Shown: in pieces, positions 11,201 to 24,900 of the stretch | How the letters are laid out: each line of letters opens with the position of its first letter | Position numbering within the stretch: position 1 is the stretch's first letter | Source of the DNA: Primula veris | Taxonomy: Eukaryota > Streptophyta > Magnoliopsida > Ericales > Primulaceae | Length of the DNA stretch: 64,000 nucleotides | Assembly (NCBI GenBank): GCA_963682055.1 | Contig: OY821740.1 | Location: forward strand, 32,814,795-32,878,794 | Direction of reading: 5' to 3' | Notes under the pieces: generated by a model | What the model saw: only the letters and a program-made list of their open reading frames with translations | Database searches by the model: none | What the model was told of the DNA's origin: nothing | Made by a program: the position numbers and the translations under genes

Positions 11201-14200
11201 CCCATGTTTACCAATTGTTTGTGTAAATACTTTCACTAGTTCAGTTAACTAGACTTTCGAGGTTGAAGCCATTTATAATTTTTTTCCATACTAAACGAAC
11301 CTTGTCCTTGGAGTTCTAATTGTTTTGGGTATTTAAATTCAGGAGTTCCCTTTATATTAATTCAAGTCAAGTTTCTGATAATCAGTTTTGTTAATTATAT
11401 CGATTAAACCTCGTCAATAAAAGCATTACAAATACAATCTCACTTTTTTTTTTATCTGACAATAATATTAATAACCCCAAAACCCACTTTGTGGATGTCT
11501 GATGGTGAGCCTAGTATATTAGGGTCTCAACCACTTGGACCAACCACCTTGCTCAATCTCAGATTAAATTATTTATGTGTATTGTGTATTGAATATTTGA
11601 ATGCAAATTCTCAGGTATAGCAAATAACCCTTGAGGTTTATTTGCCAATCACTATTATCAGTTGTTATTTCTGTTAATTGAAATTTAACTTCTGAACGTC
11701 CAAACTGCAACTGTTTTTCGTTTTTGAATTGAAACTTCTCATTTTCAGTTTTATTGAGAACTATGGTACACATATAGTTACTTCGGCTACAGTCGGTGGA
11801 AGAGACGTAGTGTATATTAGACAACATCAATCATCTCCATTATCAGCCACAGATATTGAGAATTATGTTAATGATATTGGAGATCAACGATTTTCAGACT
11901 TAAGAGGCCAATCCGCTTCCCCTTTAAAGTACAAAGACAAGGTCAGTACATTATTCTCCTTCCTGTTAACTTTTACGAATACTTTTGTTTCAGAAGGATT
12001 TAGTTTTTACTTTGGATGAATATCATGTATATGTAAAATTAGTTACGTCCAAGTCGTGGAAGCAGCCTCTTGCAGAAATGCAAGGGAAGGTTGTCTACAT
12101 TAGTCCCAAAGTGGCCCGCCCCTTCCCCGGTCCCCTTGCATAGCGGAAGCTTTAACACCGGGTTTTCCCTTTTAGTTAAGTAGTTATATATACACACTTG
12201 TTGGGTTGTCACTAAATTGAAGGTGAGAACTGATAAGTTCTATGTTACCATGATCCATCTCACCTAAATAAGGTTAATCTGTTAGAAAGAAGCGCATTAT
12301 ATTAATAGCACCCCTTGAATATTTTTTTTTCTTTTATCAGTGGAATCCTACTAGTTTCAATATCGATCAATTACATCTCCTGTTTTTTTCAAAAAAGCAA
12401 TAGAAGTCACCCGAAATTAACTACTTTTGTTATTTTGATAATTAAATTAACCTTTCTTTCGGTAGATTTTTTTTCTCTATCAAGTAACAAATATTTAAAA
12501 TATCTCTTGGGTAAATAATACAAAATATCATATAGTTTGATATCTTACAATCTTGTAGTGATAAATGTTTATCTAATATCAAACTAAAATTATGTACATG
12601 TATTTATGTACATGTATTGTGTCATTGACAAAAACAAAAATCTCAAGGGGGTATTAATGAAGATTACCCTCTAGGGCTTATGAAATAACCAGTTAACCAC
12701 TATCATGCGAAAGGTTCCTTTATTTTATTCCAAGGGGTTTAATTTTCTCAATTATGAATTATCTCAGCGTTGCTTTTGTAATATTTTTCGTAGTGATTAC
12801 AGTACTTTTGAGACCTGGCCTTGAGCATTTTTATTTTTGAAAGTCGAGATGAAGTTGGAAATGTGTAACAACTGGAAATAGAAAATCTCAATGCAGGATG
12901 TGACGGTTATATTTAGAAGAAGAGGAGGTGACGATCTTGAGCAGAGCTACGAAAAATGGGCAGATACCGTAAGGAAAACACCAGATGTGATAAACATGAC
13001 ATTTACTCCAATTGTATCCCTTCTTGAAAGTGTCCCTGGAATAAAATATTTGGCTCGTGCTATTGAGTTCTATTTGGAATGTAAGTTCTTCTTTAAACGT
13101 TACCTGTGTTATTGCTAGTATTACTTTGAGGCCTAGAGTCGTGTTTTAGGTTACTGTTTTCTTTTAATTATTGTATTGGGGTTTCAATTGTTTTAATGTT
13201 GCATTTGGCCTTTTCCCCAACTTCTAATCTCATAATTTCTGCCTTTTGATAGCTGTTCTGCATTTGGTTGGTCTGCTTAAAAATTGCCCTTTGTTTTCTG
13301 CCTTTAGAAGCTAGAATTTCTAGGTTGAAAGAACACATTATTTTTTCGGTCTCAGACAAGCCAGCTTCTTTGTTTCAAACATGCAGTGTAACAATCCTTG
13401 ATTGCACATTTTTTGCGGTTACTTCAATCACTCATATATTCTGAGTAACTTTGTAGTTAGTTTTATATTTTACGATGAGTGGAATTGTATGGAATTATGG
13501 CTGCATCTTTCCATTAAATCATTTTCTGGACTAGTTAACGACCATTAGTTTTGAAATATCTCATGTAATATGCACGTCAAATAGGTCTTACAATTTCCTG
13601 GCATAAGCTATAATGTTTTGCTTTAAGAAGCAATATCAAATTTGTAAATTTGTATCTATTCCATTTCTTTTATGATTTTATCCAATTTGAAACATGATAT
13701 CTTATCTGATTGGCCATTGTTGTGTTTGTAGATAAGCCGCCCATAGAAGACTTACAATATTTCCTGGAATTCCAAATTACACGAGCATGGGCTCCAGAAC
13801 AGAGTAATCTTCAAAGGAAAGAGCCCGTTTGCCAGTCTCTTCAATTCAGTTTAATGGGTCCCAAGCTTTATATAAGTCCTGAACAGGTAATATTTCAATT
13901 TTTGTTTTTCTTAAAGAAGACTAGATATTATGAATGCTAATTGTTTCATTGATGAAAAATGTATGTTTACTACTGATCAACGAAAAAGTAGGCGCCATCG
14001 GATTCCGAGTTTCATTATTAAATAGCTATATTCCCAATTAAGAAGATTTAAAAGAGGAAAGAAAATTAGTAGCATCAAAGTCCGAGGCTTCGAGCACAGG
14101 AATATGCATGAATACTTGACCCAGTAGTCCTATGTCGGAAATCAATTTACTAAAAAAAATGGCTTATTCATTATTGTGCAAACGTTGATGTAACATTCAA

Positions 14201-16129
14201 TGCATTTAGTGACAGAATTTAGTTCTTAAAAGGAAGATAATTCTTGATTGAAAAAAAATTATTCCAAGCTTTCTTGGATTGCTTTTGTTCACTGTTCACC
14301 AGAAGTCCACTCCAAAACTTAAATCAAGAAAACAGAAAACCGAAAAAGACTCTAGTTCGCTACATATATGTTTTTAAACTGTGAAGGCTGGCTCATAAAA
14401 CTTTATTTTCTTATCGTCTAGAAATAGAGAAAACTCTACTTTTCACCCGGCCAACTGAATGCAATAAAACTTAAAATGAAAATAAAATAGTTAAACGGAT
14501 GCAAGCACTGAAGGCTCCTGTATCTTTGTTTCTAACCAATCTATATTTGTGATTTTGCAGGTGACAGTTGGGCGTAAACCCGTGACCGGACTTAGACTAA
14601 GACTAGAAGGTCCCAAACAAAACCGTCTAGCTATCCATTTACAACACCTAGTCTCTCTCCCCAAAATTCTCCAACCTCATTGGGACTCACACATGGCCAT
14701 AGGAGCGCCTAGGTGGCAAGGTCCTGAAGAGCAAGATAGCCGTTGGTTCGAACCCATAAAATGGAAAAACTTTTCGCACGTAAGCACTTCCCCAATAGAA
14801 CACACCGAGATGTGTATAGGCGACCTATCTGGGGTCCACATTGTCACTGGGGCCCAGCTCGGGGTTTGGGATTTTGGGGCGAAAAGCGTGTTGCATTTGA
14901 AGCTTCTTTTTTCGAAGGTACCGGGATGCACCATACGGCGGTCTGTATGGGATCATAGCCCTAACAACTCCTCCTACAGTAAGTCTTTTGGGCCTTTAAA
15001 TTGAAGATTTAATTACAGTTTTTACACTAATGTTCACCGGATGTGATTTTGTATACCAAGCTAAAGAAATTAGCATTTAGTAGAATAAAACTATTTTTCT
15101 CGACAATTTTAGTAAACTACAAAGGAAAGCAACCATTGATCAAGGGTTAAAATAGGGAAACCTCATAGATGAAAAACTGAAGTATGAATAATTTTGAAAG
15201 AATAATGTACATAATATTAAAGAAAGATAAAAAGTATATACAATATTGTTTCGCATAACCGTTTAGTAGGCCAGCCTATGATTTTATTTGTTGCAATTTG
15301 GTACTCTTAGTCTTAACTTACAAATTTTGAGTACTTCAGTACACTGATGAAAATAGAGAAAAGACCATAGATTAGAGACTAGAATAGCAAAACTTGTGAT
15401 AGAATAGTGTACATGAGTAAAGAAACGATGAGAGGATTGCGTATAGATTTTTAGCTTCCCTAGCTATTTAATAGATTAACCTTTTGATTCTTTGCGATTT
15501 GGTGCACTAAGTGGAAGTTTAATCTTCTAGACATATAACTTAATTTACAATATGCAAATCTTTTGGTGTGCAAATCGGAATCTGGTGATGTGGCGATATG
15601 CAAAACTTTGACTAACATTTTACTTGAGGATTATAATTTGAGACTTCTTATATTTACAAGGTCACTCGAATTTTACAAAACTGACATTGCCACCCATTGT
15701 GCAATTTTGTTACGAACTTTGTATGCCAATTATTTTCTGTTTGTAGAATGCTTGTTGTAGAAGAGTGATGTTAAGAAGGCAAATTCCACTAACCCAGATC
15801 CAGACCAAGATTAGATTGAATATCTAAAAACTTAATGGTCTCGGTAAATCTGGGTATGGAATTGTCTCCCTAGCATAACTCTTTAAATGTTACTCACACG
15901 ATACATACATGTCAACTATCTCTTACAATTATATATAGGTTCTTCGTCCGTATCAATGACAAACGAGGGTTCGAGTCAAATTAGCAAATTAGCTAAAATT
16001 GTGGACACTACGGAGATGTTGAAAGGCCCGCAAGACGTACCAGGTCATTGGTTGGTAACAGGGGCAAAACTTGGGGTGGAGAAGGGAAAGACTGTGTTAC
16101 GGGTCAAATATTCATTATTAAACTATTGA
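8181..16129 (+). CDS. CAD1: MACPF domain protein, CAD1-type (seven exons, 557 aa)
   Basis: The exons are 8181-8474, 10507-10745, 11749-11941, 12897-13080, 13732-13886, 14561-14978 and 15939-16129. Phases agree and the total is 1674 nt. The MACPF signature YGTHIVTSATVGG lies at about residues 183-195 (exon 3). Further family blocks are VIFRRRGGDDLEQS (exon 4), YKPPIEDLQYFLEFQ (exons 4-5) and HLQHLVSLPKILQPHWDSH (exon 6). The C terminus, with GPQDVPGHWLVTGAKLGVEKGK, is typical of plant CAD1/NSL1 proteins, about 560-610 aa long. Arabidopsis CAD1 restrains salicylic-acid-dependent cell death. No signal peptide is seen, as expected for this plant clade. The N terminus carries an 11-Ser run (residues 5-15) encoded by a trinucleotide repeat. 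The symbol follows the best-recognised relative; orthology is inferred. Confidence 0.93.
8191..8225 (+). repeat. (ATC)n microsatellite inside exon 1
   Basis: About eleven CAT/TCA units read in frame as consecutive serines directly after MKDP. Length change here would alter the serine run without shifting the frame. Confidence 0.9.
8475..8506 (+). repeat. (AT)n-(GT)n microsatellite starting at the exon 1 splice donor
   Basis: The intron begins GTATATATAT and runs through ACATGTGTGTGTGTG, so the donor site lies at the edge of the repeat. Confidence 0.85.
8507..8970 (+). repeat. Imperfect tandem duplication in intron 1
   Basis: Two diverged copies of about 235-270 bp share GGCCTTGTTTGGTTCATGGG (8523 and 8796), GATTTTGGTAATTT, and GTTAGTTTTTCGCAGTCT (8681 and 8916). 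Each is preceded by an AT-rich run and TTTTGTAC. Confidence 0.7.
12040..12176 (+). mobile_element. Diverged Au-like SINE 3' portion in CAD1 intron 3
   Basis: The segment contains GTCGTGGAAGCAGCCTCTTG, CAGAAATGCA, CCCTTCCCCGG, CATAGCGGAAGC and a final CCGGGTT..CCCTTTT. This order is that of a widespread plant tRNA-derived SINE family that I recognise as Au-like. The B-box region (GTCCAAGTC) is degenerate and no target duplication was found. Confidence 0.55.
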
Positions 16130-16417
16130 GATGTAAATTTACTCGAACTCAAGGAGCATAGTTTACATTCTTTTGCACAGCTACTGTTTTTTTTTTCTTT
16201 TTCTTGATGTATATTTACGTTTGGTTTTATTACGGTTGTATACTTTTTGTGAGCACTTTAATTAATATCAATTAGATGAGTTTTTGTTATATGATGGGTA
16301 AAATGACCTATTTATTGAGTTAAATTGTGATGAAATCGTATTTTTACTCGTTTTTGCTTTGTAAATCTAAAATAACAACTCTACCGCTAGACCTACTTGG
16401 TGTAGTAGGAAAATATC

Positions 16418-16448
<31 letters not shown>

Positions 16449-16572
16449 CTTAGAAGGTAGATTGCGCTTTTTGTGTTGTAGCATAGAAGCAAATAAGCTG
16501 GATATTTTGAAAAAGTTGGGTTAGAGAGTTTAACTTTTTCATTAGAAAAAAATATAAATAACTAGTACCTAT
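16130..16572. other. Downstream flank of the MACPF gene
   Basis: This is probable 3' UTR and spacer. A poly(A) run of about 27 bp lies near 16422-16448. No gene was recognised. Confidence 0.5.
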
Positions 16573-16887
16573 TATTAGAATCCATATTCATTACAGAGCT
16601 CGTAATGGTAATGATGGATATAGGCTTGATTTATCTAGACGATGTGGGATAATTACTCTAACACTCTCACTCGTTCGTGGCCCGACATTTCAAGGGTCCT
16701 CAAGAGTCCTACGAGCGGACATATTAAATGGGTGAATGTGAGCGCAACATCGTTAGGCCCGCTCTGATACCATATTATAATCCATATTTCTTACCATTAA
16801 AAGGCTTCTTAATGATAAGGATGCATATCTTTTTATAAACCACATGCTCGATTATTATCTAGACGACATGAGATAATTAATCTAACA
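16573..16887 (-). mobile_element. TRIM (terminal-repeat retrotransposon in miniature), 315 bp
   Basis: On the minus strand, a 115-bp LTR (16887-16773) starts TGTTAGATTAATTATC and ends GGATTATAATA. It is followed at once by TGGTATCAGAGC (16772-16761), the classic initiator-Met tRNA primer site. A spacer of about 97 bp and a diverged 91-bp LTR (16663-16573) follow; this LTR starts TGTTAGAGTAATTATC and ends GGATTCTAATA. The flanks CCTAT (16568-16572) and GCTAT (16888-16892) match at 4 of 5 positions, as an aged target duplication would. There is no coding capacity, as is usual for TRIMs. Confidence 0.85.
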
Positions 16888-17665
16888 GCTATAAGCGTCA
16901 TTAAACGGTACACCTTATAGCCTCATTAAATGGTACGCCGTATTATGTATGGGCTTATGGTGGGTTGGATTTTATTATTTACTATGCATATGAGTAATTT
17001 AGGTTTGTTACATGTTTTATAGTTGGTTACGGTATCCAAACAAGGGTATATACCAAAAATTGTGACCGTTCTTAAGAAATATGACATATATACAAATTTT
17101 TTCCCTGGTAATGTTAAAATTGACCCTTATATATATTTCATGTACATCATAATCTTTCATCTTATAATTTTCAACGACGACAACCATATGTATTCATTTT
17201 TTCATCGACTTAGTTCCTGTGATGGCAACCCTATGTTATACTTTTGTATATTTATATATCCGTATTGACAACTGCAGTTTAGAACTAATGCTAATTAAAA
17301 AGACATTTGCAGCAATTTCCTATGTTAAGCAAATCATATACTCCCAATTATGTGCAGCTTCATTTTGTAATTTATTTGTACGTACTAATAATTAACTGCA
17401 TTTCCCTCGGTCTAAAAGTAAAATAAATCTTCCAAACGTGAGTTTAAAATTACAGAACAATGGACAAGCTTTTGAATAAGTCATATATTCGTTATGCTGT
17501 ACTTTCTACTTGTGTTTTATCAACTTTTGTTAATTTCAACGTTATTCAGGATTTTCACATAATGTCGTTCACGTTCTTGTTTAGAAACTTCATTGTATTG
17601 TTCATGTCTTTTTTTTCCTGAATGGAAATGCGAAATTAGTTTTATTTTGAGATGTCCAGACGACC
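16888..17665. other. Intergenic spacer
   Basis: AT-rich sequence in which I see no gene or element that I can support. Confidence 0.5.
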
Positions 17666-18238
17666 CAGGGCCGGCCCTAGTGGCAGGCAAAGCAGGCAGC
17701 CAGCCAGCTTAGGCGCTGGCCACCGTAAAGGCGCCATTTTTTTTTACATAACGATGTATTATTTGGCTTAATCTGTGCAATTGAAAGTGTTTCTAACTAT
17801 GTAAAGGGTTTTATTGATTTACTATAAAAAGGAATTGGAATTTCGGTTAGAAACACGTACGTGGACATCACTTTGGTTTAATTTTAATATATTTAACTTA
17901 CTACAAAAGGGTCATTCTTTTTTTTAAAATTATGTAAATAACCTCTTGGCTTTAATTGCTTTACAAAAGAGTTTCAGGTCATTACAAATGACACCCCAAA
18001 AAACTTAACAGTGACATTACACAGTAGAAATTTAAGAACTTGTACAAAAGATATACATATATATAGGCGCACAATGCATCTGAAATATAGAACTACACGT
18101 AATTGTTCTTATTTTTGTTTGATTCTAATAAATATTCGGATATTTTTTGGTACGATATAATATATTTTATCCGATATAGTAGAAAAGGCCCAAAAATATT
18201 TAGCGCCTAGGTGATAAAAGGCCGCCGGACCGGCCCTG
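17666..18238. mobile_element. Non-autonomous element with CAGGGCCGG termini, hAT-like
   Basis: The left end reads CAGGGCCGGCCCTAG, and the right end read inward gives CAGGGCCGGTCCGG. A subterminal AGGCGCT occurs near both ends. Short CAGGG(C/G)CGG termini are common in plant hAT elements. The 573-bp body has no transposase. A convincing 8-bp target duplication was not found; only GTCCAG recurs just outside both ends. Confidence 0.6.
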
Positions 18239-18993
18239 CGTCCAGTGATGGATTGAGTTGTCACTTTTGATAACAGAACTAGATTTAATTTTGAGTCTGT
18301 TTCAATGTGGTACGGTACAATAATACAATCACTATCAAGTCTAATACAAGAAAGCAATGCTCACTATATTGGTGAATTTTTATTTTGCAATTATTGGTAA
18401 CGTTAAACAGCAATAACTATGCAATTATGTCAATAGTATATAGCTAAAAAGCCTCGTCTGCTTCCAAACACTAGAATATTGTGACCGTCCATTTTTTGTC
18501 AGATGCTATGTCACTTGTTCATGCTTTATGGAACTAACTACAACATATCACAAAATTTAAAAAATGCCAATGTGTTTATACCAAGTTACAAAAATGTCAC
18601 TCAGCAGGAATAACTAAAAAAATAAGAACAGTACAACATAGTAATTATGACAGTTTATTACAATTCCGTTTAAGTAATATTAGAAGTATGTTTTCGGCAT
18701 TAATAATTTGAAATAGCAGTTAGATTTCATAAGTGAATTTGAAGCCGGTTTCTACAGAATCGAAATCTACATTGTTTGCTCATCTTAAAAAATCTTAATC
18801 TTATATATGTACTTCGTTTTTCCATACAAACAAATAGCAAATAGACAAAACGTTTTGAGTTCACCTACGTACACTTGAGAGAATTACTTGTCCTTATATA
18901 TAATTACTTGTGTAATATCAGTTCTGAATATATATAGTTTTCCTTCATTACTAGCTATTGAAGCATTCATAACCTCACTAGACACTGCTAGCA
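18239..18993. other. Upstream region of the NPF gene
   Basis: AT-rich, with several TATATA-type stretches near 18895-18935 that could serve as a TATA box. No gene was seen. Confidence 0.4.
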
Positions 18994-21900
18994 ATGGTAA
19001 ATAATCTTGACTCTTTTTTCCCCTTTTCTTTTGGAGATTCATTATTCATGTGTGTTGTTTGACAGATTGTCAACTTTAACAAAAATATCTGTAAAATGGT
19101 ATTCTACAAAAATATTATGCGTATGCCCTTGTTTGGCTAGCTTTGAAAATACACTATATTAAACTTGAATCCATGCAGACCTTGGATTTTCTTAATAATT
19201 TTACACCAGAAAAAAGAAGAAGAAAAAATCCCAGGGGGTAATCTAGATAAGAAAAAACATTTGACCCTTAAAACTGAATACACACTTAAGGGAAACTCAA
19301 TATTTGCTTAAAAGCTGCAACAATAATAGCACATTAACTGGAAGCCAATTGTTCTGAAATATTTTAGCCCACATGTGAGTTTCTTGTTGAAAACGCATGC
19401 ATCCTAATTGCAAGAATATTTAGTTGACGAAATTATCTGAAAACCGTGTGATACTTTCAGATGATTTTATTATGTTATGATTAGGCCTTGTTTGGATAAA
19501 TTAACTAGAAGCCTGGAACTGGATCCATTCAACTCTTTTTTTATTATTCTTCCAGACAAGAAAAGGTGAAAAATCCTTGGCAGTTAAGCTAGCTAACAAT
19601 TACATTAACACTTGTAACCAAAAGTGCACAAAAGAAAGCTTAAAAGCTGCAATGATACAGTCACTTTAATTGATACCCAATTGTTGTAATTTTTCTCCAG
19701 TCGGCCGTACATGAGGATAACTAGATTGATCACTTAAGTTAGAGCTCTTAACTTTAAGGTTGTGATCTCCAAATGATCGTAAAAGATATATTCATAGGAG
19801 CCTTTTTTCTTCTCCTGGCAAGGCATTTGTAGTTTTGTATTGATGACAATCTCGATCTGTAACTTTATTTTAAGCAGGAAAAGGCTGAGTTTATTGAAGA
19901 AAAGGTGGATTGGAGGGGTCAACCAGCTAGGAAAGACAAGCATGGAGGAATGCAAACTGCTCTCCTAATACTAGGTTATACCCTTTATACTCTTTTAAAG
20001 TATTTATTTATGGTAATTGTGACTTGCGAGTAACAACATCAGATGTATTATGATCTCTTGCAATGGTTAAAGATGTTTTCGTTGACTTCTATAATCGACC
20101 ACTTTCATTCAATTTGAAGTGAAATAAATTTGCGCTTGATCTCCTTTTTAGACGAATTTTCTATTTATGACTTTCTAGGTCTAAGCATAGCTAAAGGTGG
20201 ATTATAAACAATATCTAATTAGAACAGAGAAGCGTGTTTTCATGGGTGAAAGACGTTCAAATAGATTGGAATATCAGATTTTATTGAAATTCGTAGCGCG
20301 CGTTCACCAAAAGAACTACTTGGCACAAAATAAAGTAGTCATGTTTTGTAGCAAGAATTTCACAAGGTCTGATTGTCATGAAAAGTGTCCGGTAATTTCA
20401 TATGTACTAACAAGTAATAAATTTTAAATTATTGCAGCTGCATTTAGTTTGGAAAACCTGGCGAATCTCGCGTTAGCAATAAATTTAGTGACTTATTTCA
20501 ACGGTGTGATGCATTTTGGCATAGCCGATGCTGCTAACGATCTCACTAATTACATGGGCACAACTTTTATTCTCTCTATCGTTATGGCGGTCCTTGCTGA
20601 TACTTTTGTAGGCAGATATAAAACACTTATCATCTCAGCATGTATCGAGTTATTGGTAAGCATGTACTTTATATTTGATCACACTATCCATTTTACACAA
20701 TTTCTATCCTAGATTCTATTTTGGCTCGTACTTCCATTTGTTTCTTCTTTTTCGATATCTGCACCATCTGTTGTAACTTGTAAATAAAATATAACTAGCA
20801 TAAAACTCGCGTGAGACAAGAGAACTACTTGTACCTTAGCCTATGTTAATGTTGCTTTTATTAGATGATAATATGATAAACTCTAATTTTAAAATTTTAT
20901 ACAAACTCATTATTTATTTGATTCTTAACATGATCTCAAACTATATTTGTTAATAAACTTTCAAATCAACCTAAAACCACTATTGCTTCCATCTTGATCC
21001 AAGCCTACGTGTCGGATTAGTTTCTCCTCCATGAGTATCTAATCGTACTTCCTATTAAATAAACATTTCAAAGCAATTTACTCGGTACGTATGGACTCTA
21101 CTTTGTTTACTGAATATATATCTGTCGAAAATTTAAGAAACAAAACCAAGAGAAATATAACATGACAGCATCATCTGCTTACGATGAGTAAAATTAAAAC
21201 TTACAAAAATAACATGTTCAAATTTTGTTTTTGTAGGGGCTAGCATTACTAGGAGTACAATCTCATTACCCAAAACTCAAACCCCCGGTTTGCAACATAT
21301 TCGACCCAACCGCCCAATGCCTTAAAGTCAGCGGCGGAAACTCAGCACTTCTCTTTCTATCTCTATACTTGGTGGCAATCGGAAGCTCAGGCATAAAGGC
21401 TGCATTGCCCGCCCACGGGGCAGATCAATTTAATGAAAAGGACCCAAATGATGCAGAGGACCTATCAAGTTTCTTCAATTGGATATTGCTAGCATCTTGT
21501 ATAGGCGGTTTTATGAGCCTATCATTTCTTGTCTGGATACAAGACAATAAAGGATGGGATTGGGGTTTTTTAATATCGTCAATTGCTATGGCTTTGTGTA
21601 TCGTGGTTGCTCTTTGTGGCTTACCTTGGTACAGGTTTCATGTTACTCAAGCCACTAATCCGGTCATTGAAATCATACAGGTTTGTCTGCTTTCCTGAAA
21701 AAAAGTAAAGATGTTCAGTACTGTGCATATACGTATTCGAGCACGATTGCTCATTTAAATATAACGAGATACACCTTGAACTAACTTAAAATGGCGGAAC
21801 TGTCACTCAAAAGAACACAAAATGTAATTCCCAGTATATATTATGTGCATCAGTGCATACCTTTCTAACTTTTTTGGCTGCGTACATAACTTTATAAAGT

Positions 21901-24900
21901 TTATTTCAATTAAAAAAACTTATCACTAACTATCTGAGTTATTGCAGGTGTATGTAGCAGCAATATGCAACCGAAAGCTTGATCTTCCAGAAGATCCTGA
22001 AGATCTCTATGAAATTCAGAGAGACAAAGAAGCTGCAGTAGAAACTGAATTTTTACCTCACAGAGATGTTTACAGGTCACTTTTCTTACTTGCATATTAT
22101 ATATGATATAGATTAACTGAAAATCCAGAGCACTTGATTTCTCATTTTACAAAAATATTGGGGAGTACCATCGGTGATTTGAAGTTTGAACTGTCTCTCT
22201 CCTTTCTCGATTTCTCCTATTTTTCCTTTAATAAGAAAAGTAGTTACAATAGTTATGTAAGACATTGCCCTTTTGGCTATTATTCAAGACCATTTGACAT
22301 TAACTCAAAAATACATAAACTCGAAACAAATTAAAGAGATCAAAACTTAGCTTCTCAGCTCAACGTAAACGTCTATGGTATTGTTGCACTGGCATGATTC
22401 TTTCCTTAGAAATAAAGAAAGGGAAAATTCCCTACTAATGGTCAGTTTAGGACTTATTCCCTTTCTAAAGATAAAAAGGAAATCTCATTTCTACTTATTG
22501 CTATTTTTGATGCACAGTTCAGCAGATTGATTTTCCATTGGCATGCAGTTTGCAAGCATGCACCTCATTTTTTGATTGACACCCTTTTTAAGTTGATTTT
22601 CATTTTCGATAATCACCTATTTCAATGTACTGAATTTTTATATGAGTACCGAACAACATACACGCCATTATGTAAGTTTCCTTATTTCACTAAATAGAGT
22701 TAAAAATTAAAAACTAACCACCCATAGGAATTAAGAAATTGACCCTATAATAAAGTGCAAATTCTATAATTTATTCTCCATTTAACTAGCATTTGATGTG
22801 AAACTTTATAGGTTTCTCGACAAAGCGGCGATCCAAACAAACGACCCAACACAAAAGCTGAACCCATGGAAACAATGCAGAGTTACTCAAGTCGAGAACG
22901 CCAAAATCCTTTTATCCTTGGTCCCAATATTCATTTGTGCAATCGTAATGACCCTTTGCCTTGCCCAACTCCAAACATTCTCGGTTCAACAAGGGGTAAC
23001 CATGGACACGAGGATGGGAGGGTCTTTCCACTTACCACCTGCTTCACTACCGTTAATTCCAATTGGTTTTCTTATTCTCCTCCTCCCGTTATATGATGGA
23101 ATAATTGTACCGTTTCTTAGAAGATTCACTGGTATCCCAACTGGTATAACTCATCTTCAACGTGTTGGTGTTGGGCTTCTTTTGGCTTCGGCTTCTATGG
23201 CCATTGCTGCCCTTATGGAAGTCAAACGAAAACAGGTCTTTATCATTATACCACCTGTTACAATGATTTGTTCGATTATTAACTCAATAAGCTATTCGGT
23301 TACTACCTGCATCAACTGCATTAGAAACAACAATTGATTTCTTATCCTACCTTTAATTCTTGTCACATGCTTTTACATTGGAACGTCAAAGCGTCAATTT
23401 TCTATTAGCAGGGACAAAAAAGTGTATCTACATTTCCTCCATATACATGACCCATTTCTGTATAAACTTCTTTCCTACTGAACTAGTGTAAAAGTTAGTG
23501 AACATAGACAATTATTATTGTAAGGGTAAATTAGTTTTTAGTGATTTGTGTTTTGGTTTATTTTAGTATAAGTGATCTAAGTTTTTTTAATTTCGGTTTT
23601 GTGACCTAAGTTTAACTCTGTTACCAATTTAGTAACCTGTCATCTTATTTTTCGGAAAAAAAACATATTTCTTACTAAAATGACTAAAATAGCCTCAGAT
23701 TTTGGAGGAAAATTTCAGTTTGTTTTCCCTCCAATTGTATATATAGCCAAATTAATTTTTTTTTCTTTTCTTTTCTAATTTCGTTTTTTCTGTTATTTGG
23801 TTTTCAGATTTCAAAAAGTTGTCCAATTTTACCTAAAAACTTTTCCAATTTTATCAAAAAAAAACTCTAACCATCAACCATCAAATTTCTTCATATATCA
23901 AATTAATATATTTTTTTATCAAATCAACATCACTCTACCACTACAAATTATCCATAATTTTACCAAAACAAAAAACCTCTCTCAGTTTACCAAAAAAATT
24001 TTTCCCTAATTTTACCAAAAAAAAATCCTATCAACCATCAAACTCCTTCATATATCAAATTAATATATTTTTTTCTCAAATCAACACCACTCTACCACTA
24101 CATTTATCCTCAATTTTACCAAAAAAAAAAACATATCCCAATTTACCAAAATAAAACCTCACCCAGTTGATGGTGAGAGTTTATTTTTTGTAAAATTGGG
24201 TGAGGTTTATTTTGGTAAATTGTGATAGGTTTTTTTTTTTTGGGTAAAATTGGGGATAAATGTAGTGGATAGTGATATTGATTTGAGAAAAATATATATT
24301 AATTTGATATATGAAGGAGTTTGATGGTTGATGGTTAGGGTTTTTTTTTTGTAAAATTATGAAAGTTTTTTTTTTTTTTGGTAAACTGAGAGAGGTTTTT
24401 TGTTTTGGTAAAATTGAGGATAATTTGTAGTGGTAGAGTGATGTTGATTTGATAAAAAAAATATATTAATTTGATATAGGAAGGAATTTGATGGTTGATG
24501 GTTAGAGTTTTTTTTTGATAAAATTGGAAAAGTTTTTGGGTAAAATTGGGCAAATTTTTGAAATCTGAAAATCAAATAACAGAAAAAACGAAATTAGAAA
24601 AGAAAAGAAAAGAAAAAAAAAAAATTTGGCTGGCACGTAGACGTGGGATTACCAATCTCACGTCTGTTATATTTATTAGCATTTTGGATATGTAAAAGAG
24701 AATTTCCCGTATATATGTGAGTATATATGTGTCTGTATAAGCCCTAATCTGGGTATATTAGTCATTTTGTTTAACTTAATTGGAAAAATACTGTTTTACC
24801 CTTTTAGTTAACAGACGTTAGGGCACGTGACTGCACGTGTAACGTATTTCGTCCACTGAATTGACGCAAGGTCACTAAATTGCTAACAGAGTTAAACTTA

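Noticed and set aside
23797..24575. Open frames of 70-72 codons inside the foldback
   Set aside because: They are AT-rich readouts of inverted repeat arms, each the mirror of the other, with no domain.
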